A stretch of 64,000 nucleotides of DNA, from the NCBI GenBank assembly GCA_017438945.1, contig JAFRUI010000019.1:1-64000 (forward strand). The letters run 5' to 3'. This document shows, one piece after another, positions 24,669-34,999 of the stretch. The stretch is from Bacteroidales bacterium (GTDB taxonomy: Bacteria; Bacteroidota; Bacteroidia; Bacteroidales; WCHB1-69). Position 1 is the stretch's first letter. The number at the start of each line of letters is the position of its first letter. The notes under the pieces are model-generated. The model did no database searches and was not told the origin of the DNA. It was given only the letters and a program-made list of their open reading frames with translations. The position numbers were made by a program, and so were the translations under genes.

Positions 24669-25293
24669 TTATCAGCAAGGTGTTGAACTGTTTGTTGATG
24701 ACCCTTCCATAGACCCAAGTGGGAATACGGACAGGGATAATTGAATTGCTGAAACGCAAGTTGACACTGTGATGATCCGCAATTTTCAACGATAATCCCG
24801 CCATACCGGAGAACTCAAAACGCCGGAAAGGAGGTCTTCCGACAATCAGTCCCGTGGCTTCCCATTCCTTTTGCAGGACGACCACTCCGAACGCAGGTCC
24901 AACTTCCAGCTCAAATTGGAACGGTTTGCCCCAAAGTGTCCATCTCCCGACAGCCCATTCCAACAGCAGAGGCACTTCCACATAGCCTAACCGCAAGGAG
25001 TAAAATTCCGTCTCGTACTGCTGTTTGGGAGGAGTGTAGGAATGACTTCCTTTCATCGTGAAATCGAGTTCCAGCTGCAGCTTCAGGCTTCCCGAAGCAT
25101 TCACAGCGTGGTTCACGAATAGTCCCGCAGATGCGCCCAGCTGGTGAAAACCCGACAGGTCGTCGCCGGAAATCTGCGACGCCGTGAAACCGACACGAAC
25201 ACCGCCATAGAACCGCGACACATCCGGTTTCTCCTGTGCCACAGCCGACAAAACCACGGCAAATATTGCCAAACAAACAATCAGTTTTTTCAT
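24646..25293 (-). CDS. PorT-like outer-membrane beta-barrel protein
   Basis: This 215-residue protein has a signal peptide over about residues 1-19 (ending SAVAQ). Typical PorT-family strands follow: FYGGVRVGFTASQISGDDL, then a long barrel strand pattern (YSLRLGYVEVPLLLEW) and a terminal aromatic residue (YCYQF). Members of this family are small outer-membrane barrels; the founding PorT is needed for T9SS secretion, but most homologues have no assigned role. The gene overlaps the convergent lipoprotein gene by 23 bp at its 3' end. Its -7 box is 5 nt from the ATG. Confidence 0.82.
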   Translation of the reverse strand: MKKLIVCLAIFAVVLSAVAQEKPDVSRFYGGVRVGFTASQISGDDLSGFHQLGASAGLFVNHAVNASGSLKLQLELDFTMKGSHSYTPPKQQYETEFYSLRLGYVEVPLLLEWAVGRWTLWGKPFQFELEVGPAFGVVVLQKEWEATGLIVGRPPFRRFEFSGMAGLSLKIADHHSVNLRFSNSIIPVRIPTWVYGRVINKQFNTLLITSYCYQF

Positions 25294-25298
25294 TGCGG

Positions 25299-25306
25299 CA
25301 AAAATA
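25299..25306 (-). promoter_or_regulatory. -7 box at the PorT-like gene start
   Basis: The minus strand reads TATTTTTG and then only 5 nt before the ATG, a second clear leaderless geometry, nearly identical to that at 5115-5130. Confidence 0.7.
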
Positions 25307-25318
25307 CATAAAATATCG

Positions 25319-25326
25319 TATTTTTG
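25319..25326 (+). promoter_or_regulatory. -7 box of the beta-helix gene
   Basis: TATTTTTG, divergent from the box at 25299-25306 and 82 bp before ATG 25409. Confidence 0.6.
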
Positions 25327-25408
25327 TCTTTTGGATCCAAACTCCTCGTTAACAATATAAAAAATTGATTATCAGTTAGATTGAAGAAAAATATTTGGAC
25401 ATATCGTT

Positions 25409-26905
25409 ATGAAACCGAAAAGATTCTTCTGGTTGACCGCATTATTGCTGACGCTAACCAGTATCCAAATCCCTATGGCCATGGCACAAGTTTCCCCATT
25501 TGATTTCGGATTGCGCGAAGCGGAAAATGACACCGCCCGCTATTGGGCTCTGTATCACGCACATGCCGAGGCACTTGCACGCGGCCTGGAAGTAAACTAC
25601 GAAGGCATTGACACCCTTGAAATCGAGCTTCCAGCCGACTTCAAGAGCATCCCTCTCGGCACACACACCGATTTCGGCGGACTGGTGCTCTATGTCACCA
25701 ATCATGCCCGGCACGGCGCTCTTTTCACCATGCCCAACCGGCAGCAAGAACTGACGCTCTCAAAACACCGGATTGAGAATGGGGATTTCCGCATGATGCC
25801 GGATCTGGCTTCCGGAGACAAGCTTCTGGTCCTGAAAGACGACAATCCCTGGACGGAGCGCATCGGCTACGGTTACCGCGTGTTCCGGCAGGACCTCATC
25901 TGGATTCACGACGGGAAGGGCATGAACAAGCCCATCGCTCCCTGGAACACAGACTCCACCCGCCTCAATGCATCCTTTTACAACGTGGACACTTCGGAGA
26001 AAGTTTTCCGCGGACTGACCTTGCACCGCCGTGAAGGCTCCACATTCAGAACGGGTTGCCTCTATTTGAACGGTCAGTTCAATGTGCTGGTGGAAGACGT
26101 GCATGTGACCACACCCAGAAGCCGTATGATTGCCGATGGTGTGTTCAGCGTGAGCAACTCGGCGCGCATCACCTTCCGCGATGTGACTGTGGACGGCACC
26201 TATTCCGGATACGGACGTTGGCGCGACTATGGCTATGCCTTCGCCCTCAATAACCTGTGGGATACCCGTTTCGAGCATGTAACTGCCGACGGTAACTGGG
26301 GCGTTTTCGGCACCAACAACCTTTCCAACACTGTTTTGACAGACTGCGACATCAACCGTTTCGACATTCACTGCTACGGACGGGACGCCCTGCTCAAACG
26401 ATGCACGCTTCGGCAACGGCAGACCCAGTTCTCCTCTATGTACGGCACCGTCACCTTCGATTCTTGCCGTTTCGTGGACTGCATCCCCGTGCGCATCCGC
26501 TCCAGCTACAACGCCTATACCCCTTTCGACATCGTGATGCAAGACTGCACCTTCGAGCTCACCATGCGCCATCACTCACTGGTCAATGTGATGCTGCTGG
26601 ATACCGCCGCGAACAATCGTCCCGAGCTCAGCCGCAAGTGCTGGCCCAACCTGACCGTCAACAACATGACCATCATTGTACCGGGCACTGTTCGCTCCAT
26701 GAACCTCTATGAGCCCACCGGCACCCTCAGCGAACTGAAAAAACCTGTTGACTATATCAGCAAGGTGAAAGTCATCGGGCTTAAAATGCTGCGCCCCAAT
26801 GGGAAAACCGCAAACATTCCTGTCCGACTCTCCTCACGAGAGTTTTTCACCCTGCAGAAAATGGAAATCACCTTGCCTGACGACAAGGCCGAGACGCGAC
26901 AATAA
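25409..26905 (+). CDS. Exported right-handed beta-helix protein
   Basis: This 498-residue protein has a signal peptide over about residues 1-26 (ending MAMAQ). The central section (residues about 195-400) shows the repeating strand-turn pattern of parallel beta-helices: FRGLTLHRREGS, VLVEDVHVTTP, ITFRDVTVDGTY, FEHVTADGNWG, TDCDINRFDI, LKRCTLRQRQ, FDSCRFVDC. Such folds occur in polysaccharide lyases and adhesins. No lyase catalytic motif can be named. The 3' end is separated by only 21 bp from the convergent glycosyltransferase gene. Confidence 0.75.
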   Translation: MKPKRFFWLTALLLTLTSIQIPMAMAQVSPFDFGLREAENDTARYWALYHAHAEALARGLEVNYEGIDTLEIELPADFKSIPLGTHTDFGGLVLYVTNHARHGALFTMPNRQQELTLSKHRIENGDFRMMPDLASGDKLLVLKDDNPWTERIGYGYRVFRQDLIWIHDGKGMNKPIAPWNTDSTRLNASFYNVDTSEKVFRGLTLHRREGSTFRTGCLYLNGQFNVLVEDVHVTTPRSRMIADGVFSVSNSARITFRDVTVDGTYSGYGRWRDYGYAFALNNLWDTRFEHVTADGNWGVFGTNNLSNTVLTDCDINRFDIHCYGRDALLKRCTLRQRQTQFSSMYGTVTFDSCRFVDCIPVRIRSSYNAYTPFDIVMQDCTFELTMRHHSLVNVMLLDTAANNRPELSRKCWPNLTVNNMTIIVPGTVRSMNLYEPTGTLSELKKPVDYISKVKVIGLKMLRPNGKTANIPVRLSSREFFTLQKMEITLPDDKAETRQ

Positions 26906-26926
26906 CATTCCGTATTGTCCGTGATT

Positions 26927-28510
26927 TTATTCAAAGAAATGATCGGCTGTCGGATGCAGCACACTGTCGGAAAGTGTACAAACGGAAATTTCCCCATTAC
27001 CCGCCAACCTCTGTAAACGGGGCAGAATGAAGTTCGCTTCCTGAAATTCACGACGATAGACTTCATCTTCCACCAAGATGTAATCATAGTCGAATGTCAG
27101 CGCATGGTTGACCACGTTGGTATCCGTCCACATGACTGCGTAGCCTTCCCTGTCCATCATCACGAAAGGAGTGTTCTGTGGATAAGAAAACAGCGTCAAG
27201 AAACGCAAGTCCTTTGATCCATAGCCCGTTTCCTCCAACATTCGGTTTGCGTTTTTGTAACGGACGGCGGTTGCAAGGGCCTCAACGCCTTCCAACCGGC
27301 GAGTCCGTTGCGTATGACAAGCCACAAAGGTCATATAACCAGTGAGGAACAACACCATAACCAAGGCACCTATACGGCTCCATTGTTTGGATGGATTGGG
27401 GAGAATGCTCAACAGACCTGCAAATGACATTAATATTGGAAGATAGAGGCTGTCAAGAAAATAGTAGTCATGGTCAGAGTATTGCTGTGACATGGCCACG
27501 GCAAACAACAACTCACCGAACATCCAGATAGCCAGTAACCACCACAAAGAGAGCTTTTTAGTTTCCGTGTCGGACTTTTTCCCTTTGACAATCAAGGTGA
27601 TGATGGCACCGACCGCCACCGCCACATAGAGCCAATGCTGGATCCGCTGGTAATATTGGAACTTCCAGCGATCATGGACATACTGAAGCACTTCACGAGC
27701 TTCATCCATATTTTGTACAGGGAGCAAACTGCCAAGGAACAGCGATCCATATTGCTGACGTAAATGCATGCTCCACAACCACCATGCGGCGAAAAGCACC
27801 GCACCAATGGTGAATGGCAGCCATGAGGTCCGAAAGCGTGCCTCACCACGCCAAATCCTAAGCATCTGGAAACATCCGACCGCCACCCATAACACAGCAA
27901 AGGAGGTGCGTTCCATCATCGACAAAGTCAGCAACAATATACTGACGAATAGCAACCACGTTTTGTCGCCACGTAAGTAAAGCGCATAAAGCAACAGCCC
28001 GCCCACAGCCAGTGAAAGAGCGGGCACTGTAGGGATAAAAGAGCCGCTATAATAGGCGAAAGAGGGAGATGTTGCCATGAAAATGGCGACAAGCAGCGAC
28101 TTGGCCCTCGAACCCGACAGGACAAACGTCAGCAGATAGAGTGCCCAAAGTCCCAAAATTGCGACCAAGAGGGTGAGCCCACGGAAAACCCATGGTTGAT
28201 TGCTGCCCGTAACCTTCATCAACACAGCAGCCAGCCAATGGTGCAACGGCAGATCGCAGCCGGTAATCAGAGACTCTGGATCCTCAAAACCATATTGCTG
28301 TTTGTTGAAAATTAGCGTCTGCGGATGAAAGAAGTCACAGCCGTTATGCCGGTAACCAAGCGCCAACGAATAGTTGTCCGCCTGCGCCCACGCATGAATA
28401 TATGCCGGTGGCTCATTCAAGTGTCTGACACTGATAACCAAGGCCACCACCGCAATGACGAGCAATGGCAATATATGTTGCTTAAGAAAATGCACTGTTT
28501 TTCCACTCAT
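26927..28510 (-). CDS. GT-C fold membrane glycosyltransferase (ArnT/GT39-like)
   Basis: This 527-residue polytopic protein has about 10-12 hydrophobic helices. The first periplasmic loop after helix 1 holds HAWAQADNYSLALGYRHNG (residues about 39-57), where the Asp matches the acidic catalytic position of GT39/ArnT-type enzymes. Members transfer sugars from polyprenyl-phosphate donors to lipid or protein acceptors. The acceptor here is unknown. A start at 28540 would lie inside the -7 box, so ATG 28510 is used. No other glycan-assembly gene is adjacent. Confidence 0.8.
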   Translation of the reverse strand: MSGKTVHFLKQHILPLLVIAVVALVISVRHLNEPPAYIHAWAQADNYSLALGYRHNGCDFFHPQTLIFNKQQYGFEDPESLITGCDLPLHHWLAAVLMKVTGSNQPWVFRGLTLLVAILGLWALYLLTFVLSGSRAKSLLVAIFMATSPSFAYYSGSFIPTVPALSLAVGGLLLYALYLRGDKTWLLFVSILLLTLSMMERTSFAVLWVAVGCFQMLRIWRGEARFRTSWLPFTIGAVLFAAWWLWSMHLRQQYGSLFLGSLLPVQNMDEAREVLQYVHDRWKFQYYQRIQHWLYVAVAVGAIITLIVKGKKSDTETKKLSLWWLLAIWMFGELLFAVAMSQQYSDHDYYFLDSLYLPILMSFAGLLSILPNPSKQWSRIGALVMVLFLTGYMTFVACHTQRTRRLEGVEALATAVRYKNANRMLEETGYGSKDLRFLTLFSYPQNTPFVMMDREGYAVMWTDTNVVNHALTFDYDYILVEDEVYRREFQEANFILPRLQRLAGNGEISVCTLSDSVLHPTADHFFE

Positions 28511-28537
28511 ATTCTGGCAAAAATCTATTTTCGGCGA

Positions 28538-28545
28538 CAAAAATA
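28538..28545 (-). promoter_or_regulatory. -7 box of the GT-C glycosyltransferase
   Basis: The minus strand reads TATTTTTG 27 bp ahead of ATG 28510. Confidence 0.7.
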
Positions 28546-28566
28546 CAATTTTTACGTAAGCAATAA

Positions 28567-28602
28567 CAATGACTATTACAATGACTATTACAATGACTAT
28601 AA
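28567..28602. repeat. 12-bp tandem repeat, three units
   Basis: CAATGACTATTA twice, then CAATGACTATAA. It sits between the divergent promoters of the GT-C and GH97 genes. The unit resembles the 13-bp repeat before pstB (GACTATAACTATT). Confidence 0.9.
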
Positions 28603-28621
28603 CTTGTCAAAGAATAATTAT

Positions 28622-28629
28622 TATTTTTG
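28622..28629 (+). promoter_or_regulatory. -7 box of the GH97 gene
   Basis: TATTTTTG lies 24 bp before ATG 28654. Confidence 0.7.
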
Positions 28630-28644
28630 CACTCGAAAAAATAA

Positions 28645-31011
<2,367 letters not shown>

Positions 31012-31014
31012 TAA

Positions 31015-31042
31015 TTGTGATTTGTGATCAGTGATCAGTGAT
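31015..31042. repeat. Heptamer array after GH97
   Basis: TTGTGAT, TTGTGAT, CAGTGAT, CAGTGAT, beginning 3 nt after the GH97 stop. TGA recurs every 7 nt on the transcribed strand. Confidence 0.9.
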
Positions 31043-31052
31043 TTGTCTATGG

Positions 31053-31135
31053 ACTAAGTCTATGTCTAAGTTTAAGTTTAAGTCTATGTCTAAGTCCAAG
31101 TTTAATCTTTAGTCTTAATCCGAGTCTATAATACA
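31053..31135. repeat. Hexamer-type tandem array before the DUF4230 pair
   Basis: Degenerate 6-bp units (AAGTCT, ATGTCT, AAGTTT, AAGTTT, AAGTCT, ATGTCT, AAGTCC, AAGTTT) decay towards the 3' side. Similar hexamers lie at 33517-33545. Confidence 0.8.
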
Positions 31136-31156
31136 ATATCGGTTAATGTGAGCATT

Positions 31157-31756
31157 ATGAACAAAAAGCACTGGATAATTTTGGCTGCAAGCGTAGTTTT
31201 GCTAGCAATCGTACTGCTCTGGCCAGCGAAGAAACAGGAAAAAACGCTGCCGGAGAAAAGCGAAATATTAGGTGTGCTGCAGGCCCAGTCGCAAATCGCC
31301 ACCACGGAAGTCACCATCCGCAAAATGGGCATCTACGACTCCGAGACACAACTCACCTCGCTGAACCCTACCAAATGGAAACTCGGCAAGCGGCTCTGCG
31401 TGATCCCCGTGGATGTGACCATCCGCTACGGCATCGACCTCAACGAACTCAAAGAATCCGACCTGCAGTTTGTCGGGGACGACTCGCTGATGATCCGACT
31501 GCCGAAACCGAAAATCATTGACAAATCGTATAACCCCGTCACCAACCAGAATGAAATCGTGACACTCTCCACCGGATTGCGTGACAAGGTGGGTGAAACC
31601 ACCATCCAGCAAATCAAAGCCATGGCCTTCGAAGAGGTGGTGAACCAGGACAAGGAGCTCCAAGCGCAGCTCGCCGACGAACTCACCCACAATACCGAAG
31701 CCGTCTTCACCTCTTTGCTCAACGCCATCGGTCTCCACCCAGTTTTCCAGCAATAA
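31157..31756 (+). CDS. DUF4230 domain protein 1
   Basis: This 199-residue protein has one N-terminal membrane helix (about residues 5-22), then a soluble domain of the DUF4230 type: QSQIATTEVTIRKMGIYDSE and VPVDVTIRYGIDL near residues 35-95, LPKPKI near 116, and a C-terminal helical part. GTG 31148 is an alternative start three codons upstream. A second DUF4230 gene follows after 8 bp, so the two were probably duplicated and are cotranscribed. The domain's function is unknown; topology suggests the soluble part faces the periplasm. Confidence 0.8.
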   Translation: MNKKHWIILAASVVLLAIVLLWPAKKQEKTLPEKSEILGVLQAQSQIATTEVTIRKMGIYDSETQLTSLNPTKWKLGKRLCVIPVDVTIRYGIDLNELKESDLQFVGDDSLMIRLPKPKIIDKSYNPVTNQNEIVTLSTGLRDKVGETTIQQIKAMAFEEVVNQDKELQAQLADELTHNTEAVFTSLLNAIGLHPVFQQ

Positions 31757-31764
31757 CAACGAAA

Positions 31765-32361
31765 ATGAACAAAAAAATCTTAACATACGCCATCATCATC
31801 ATCCTGCTGACAGCAGGAGTGGTGCTGCTGAGCCGTCTCAGCCACCGTCAGGATTCAGACGAGCTCACCCTGAAAGACACGCCGACAGTCATTGAAGCCA
31901 CACGGCCAATCGGGGTGCTGTACCTCTACACCACCGTCACGGAAGACTATGCCAAGGACGCCTTCTACGGCAGCGGCATAGGCAGTTCCTTACTTGGGAA
32001 AGACAACGGAATCCTCAAGAAAAAGCACGATTGCGTGCAGATTCTGCGGCAACAGGTGAGTCTGACCATGAATCTGGACAAGGTTCAGTACCATATCGTG
32101 GAAAACTCTGACACCGTGCGAGTCACATTACCCGATGTGGAATTCACGCAATCGACCCTGAAAGCTTGGTTCAAATCGGACAGCGAAAGCGAGGAAAACG
32201 CGGTGCAATACGAGGCAAAGCCCCTGATTCAGAAAGTGGAGCGCAAAATCAGAAACCGCTACAACACACCTGAAAACCGAGCGAAAGCCGAGACGAAAGC
32301 GAAGGAGACCATCTCCGACTTCCTTAAGCAATGCGGAAAAGTGGCGGTGTTTGGCTATTAG
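31765..32361 (+). CDS. DUF4230 domain protein 2
   Basis: This 198-residue protein has an N-terminal membrane helix (residues about 5-24) and a DUF4230-like soluble domain (IGVLYLYTTVTEDYA, LRQQVSLTMNLDKVQYHIV, VRVTLPDVEF), ending in a charged helix. It is diverged from the gene just upstream but has the same layout. The final residues G-Y and the TAG stop are encoded by the heptamer array at 32353-32394. Function unknown. Confidence 0.78.
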   Translation: MNKKILTYAIIIILLTAGVVLLSRLSHRQDSDELTLKDTPTVIEATRPIGVLYLYTTVTEDYAKDAFYGSGIGSSLLGKDNGILKKKHDCVQILRQQVSLTMNLDKVQYHIVENSDTVRVTLPDVEFTQSTLKAWFKSDSESEENAVQYEAKPLIQKVERKIRNRYNTPENRAKAETKAKETISDFLKQCGKVAVFGY

Positions 32362-32394
32362 CTATTGGCGATTGGCTTTTGGCGATTAGCTATT
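32353..32394. repeat. Heptamer array giving stop codons to two convergent genes
   Basis: Units GGCTATT, AGCTATT, GGCGATT, GGCTTTT, GGCGATT, AGCTATT. The plus-strand DUF4230 gene ends in it (TAG 32359-32361) and the minus-strand TerC gene ends in it (TAA, complement of 32386-32388). Confidence 0.93.
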
Positions 32395-33438
32395 TGCCGT
32401 TTCCTTTTTCTTCGGAGGGAAGAGCACTGACAACAAGATGCTGAGGGTCAGGATAGAAATAATGACCACCAGGGAGGCGACAATGCTGACTTCCACCCCA
32501 AGGAGCGGCAGGAACATCTTCACACCGATGAAGGTCAGCAACACCGACAGACCGATGCGCAGATAGGCAAACTTGTCCATGATGCTCTCTAACATGAAGA
32601 ACATGGAACGAAGGCCGAGAATCGCGAAAATATTGGAGAAAAACACGATATGCGGGTCATGCGTCACAGAGAAAATGGCGGGAATGGAGTCAAAGGCGAA
32701 AATGATGTCCGAAAACTCGATAATCATCAGCACCACGAACAACGGCGTGCAAAGCCAACGACCATCCACCTTCGTGAAGAAATTGTGTCCGTCGAAAGAA
32801 GGGGTACTCAACTTTCTCTTTGTCAAAAATTTAACCACAGGATGATGTTCCGTATCAATTGACTCGTCTTTGTTCCGGTCGAGGAACATCTTGATACCCG
32901 AATAAATCAGGAACGCACCGAATATGAGCAGCAGCCAGTGGAACCGCTGAATGAGGGCGCCTGCCGCGAATATGAAAATAAATCGCAACACTATCGCCCC
33001 AAGGATGCCATAAAACAACACCCTGTGATAATACTGCTTCGCTACCCCGAACGACAGGAAGATCATGATCATCACAAAGACATTGTCGATGGAGAGAGAC
33101 AATTCAATCAGGTAACCGGTGATATATTCCAACGATAGCTGCTTCTTGTAATGCTTGATGTTCTCGTCCCACGAAAGGGCGTCATCGTACGTCACTTGAT
33201 GGTCATACAGCTGATTCTGCGCCACAAACTGCTCTTTGTCATGCACATCCACCACCATGTCGCCCTGCAAACGCAGGAACACGAAAAACAACAGCGACAG
33301 TGTCACCCAAATGGCTGTCCAAGTGGCAGACTCTTTGAACGTCACCACATGGTCTTTCTTGTGCAAGATGCCCAAATCCAGAAACAGGAGGAAGGCGATT
33401 ACTACGATAAAAATCAGGAGGAATAGATTTTCTGTCAT
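32386..33438 (-). CDS. TerC/Alx-family integral membrane protein
   Basis: This 350-residue protein has about nine hydrophobic helices. Family motifs are clear: LELSLSIDNVFVMIMIF-like ELSLSIDNVF (about residue 113), IEFSDIIFAFDSIPAIF (about 243-259) with conserved acidic residues inside the membrane, and SIPAIFSVTHDPHIVFFSNI. TerC/Alx proteins export or balance metal ions such as manganese and are linked to tellurite resistance. An insert of about 40 polar residues follows the second helix. It is divergent from nothing and preceded only by array sequence, so no manganese riboswitch is present. The last residues A-N-S and stop come from the heptamer array. Confidence 0.88.
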   Translation of the reverse strand: MTENLFLLIFIVVIAFLLFLDLGILHKKDHVVTFKESATWTAIWVTLSLLFFVFLRLQGDMVVDVHDKEQFVAQNQLYDHQVTYDDALSWDENIKHYKKQLSLEYITGYLIELSLSIDNVFVMIMIFLSFGVAKQYYHRVLFYGILGAIVLRFIFIFAAGALIQRFHWLLLIFGAFLIYSGIKMFLDRNKDESIDTEHHPVVKFLTKRKLSTPSFDGHNFFTKVDGRWLCTPLFVVLMIIEFSDIIFAFDSIPAIFSVTHDPHIVFFSNIFAILGLRSMFFMLESIMDKFAYLRIGLSVLLTFIGVKMFLPLLGVEVSIVASLVVIISILTLSILLSVLFPPKKKETANS

Positions 33439-33447
33439 TTCTTTAAT

Positions 33448-33499
33448 GGTTATGGGTTATTGGTTATGGGTTATTGATGGTTATTGGTTATTGGTTATT
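33448..33499. repeat. Heptamer array before terC
   Basis: GGTTATG, GGTTATT, GGTTATG, GGTTATT, a 3-nt break, then GGTTATT three times. On the minus strand this is the AATAACC/CATAACC family seen at 6858, 49833 and 60157, ending a few bases before the terC ATG. Confidence 0.92.
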
Positions 33500-33552
33500 G
33501 AAGTTAAAAGTTGTTATTGTTTAAGTTTAAGTCTAAGTCCAATTAAATCAAC

Positions 33553-33587
33553 AGCTAAAAGCTAATAGCCAAAAGCTAATAGCTAAT
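33553..33587. repeat. Heptamer array over the stop codon of the DUF5106 gene
   Basis: AGCTAAA, AGCTAAT, AGCCAAA, AGCTAAT, AGCTAAT. The TAG stop of the minus-strand gene (33583-33585) lies inside it. Hexamer-like TTTAAG repeats are found between this and the array at 33448. Confidence 0.9.
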
Positions 33588-34983
33588 AGCCGATTTTCAA
33601 ATAATCGATATAGGGTTCTATTTCATTGACGAGCAGGTCTTTCTTGATGACCACTTTGTTTTTGTCGAGGAGGAACATGTAGGGGATGGTGCGGGTGTCG
33701 AAGAGATTGTTGTCATCGATGGATTGATCGTAATTCCATCCTTGCAGGTAATTCGGGTTGGCTTCTTTGGATTTGATGTAATTGTTCCAAACCTTCGGGT
33801 CGTCTTCAAAATAAACCATCACGACTTTCAGCTTCCCCGAGGCGATGGCCTTATTAAGTTTATCGAAATCTTTCATCCGATTGCGCACCTGATGACAAGT
33901 GGGACAGGTGGGATGCTGCAGATAGAGCAGCGTGTATTCGCTCTGGATATCGTACATGGACGTGGTGTCGCCGTTTGCAAGCACCATGTTGAAATTCGGG
34001 ATGGTGTCGCCGGCATGGTTTTTGTCGATGAATCCCATCTCCCTCTTGTATCGACGTTCGCGATTCTCATCCAACTTCGGATACTGAAGCGCATCTTTGA
34101 GCATGGCGATGTAAGTATGTTCCACCTTGTATGGGGAGATATTACTGCCAAGAACATGCTCCAGCTCGTCAAACAGATATTCGTATGAGGTTTGATTGAC
34201 CTTGGCGCGATTCAGCGCATCCACCACCAGACTGTCATATTCGGGATTGTCAATCTGGTAAATCATGTTACAATACTCCTTGAGCTTATGTGCAACTATC
34301 GGAGTGTTGAAAATGCGTGGATCATTCCATGCGAAATTGTCGAAAAAATGCTCCAAATAGTATTTTTGGAACAGACGCCGATTGGTGACAATCTCCTGCG
34401 GCGGGTCCTCGATATAGGTGGAAGTCGCGATGACGGAGCCTAGCAGTGTGCCCGCATTCTTGGCAGCCGTCTGCTTCTGATACTCCCGCATCTCCATGTT
34501 AATACGCCGCGCGGAAGCCGAAAGGGAATCGACAAACACCTTCAGCATGTACTGCGGCATGTTCTTCTGGGCATCCTGGAACAGCGCATTCAGCGAATCC
34601 AACCGATTGCTGAACGCCGCCATATCATGGATATAGTTGATATATCCCGTATTCTCTTTGGAATTCGAAAATACGACATCCTTATCATCAATCTTCAATG
34701 AGAATTTTTGATTTTTTTCCGATGGAATCAAAATCATACTCAGCATCGTGCTGTCACCGATAATCTCATACATGCCCGGTTTCAGGGACTCTTTGTCCTG
34801 CAGAGTCACCGACGGCGCGAAAGCAGCCTTCAGCAACTGTTTGGTCTGCAATTTGGCCGGACTCTTCACAAAGATAGAGTCGTATGACTTGTCACTTTTG
34901 ACTTCGATGTGAATGCTCACCTGAGCCATCACGGCCGTTGCAAACATCAGCATCATTACTGTGGTTATGGTTTGCTTCATCAT
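33583..34983 (-). CDS. Exported DUF5106/thioredoxin-like protein (TlpA type)
   Basis: This 466-residue protein has a signal peptide over about residues 1-20 (ending AVMAQ). The N-terminal part resembles the DUF4369/DUF5106 modules common in Bacteroidota thiol proteins. The C-terminal thioredoxin-like domain starts with AGDTIPNFNMVLANGD and holds the redox motif CPTC (LYLQHPTCPTCHQVRNR) near residue 357, with the cis-proline region TRTIPYMFLLD. It is probably a periplasmic thiol oxidoreductase; the partner is unknown. It follows nnr by 16 bp. The frame extends to an ATG at 35010, overlapping nnr, so coupled translation from there is also possible. Confidence 0.83.
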   Translation of the reverse strand: MMKQTITTVMMLMFATAVMAQVSIHIEVKSDKSYDSIFVKSPAKLQTKQLLKAAFAPSVTLQDKESLKPGMYEIIGDSTMLSMILIPSEKNQKFSLKIDDKDVVFSNSKENTGYINYIHDMAAFSNRLDSLNALFQDAQKNMPQYMLKVFVDSLSASARRINMEMREYQKQTAAKNAGTLLGSVIATSTYIEDPPQEIVTNRRLFQKYYLEHFFDNFAWNDPRIFNTPIVAHKLKEYCNMIYQIDNPEYDSLVVDALNRAKVNQTSYEYLFDELEHVLGSNISPYKVEHTYIAMLKDALQYPKLDENRERRYKREMGFIDKNHAGDTIPNFNMVLANGDTTSMYDIQSEYTLLYLQHPTCPTCHQVRNRMKDFDKLNKAIASGKLKVVMVYFEDDPKVWNNYIKSKEANPNYLQGWNYDQSIDDNNLFDTRTIPYMFLLDKNKVVIKKDLLVNEIEPYIDYLKIGY

Positions 34984-34999
34984 ATTGTTCTTCGTTTGT

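Noticed and set aside
33439..33582. Manganese (yybP-ykoY) riboswitch before terC
   Set aside because: The upstream region is almost entirely simple tandem repeats and has none of the conserved loops.
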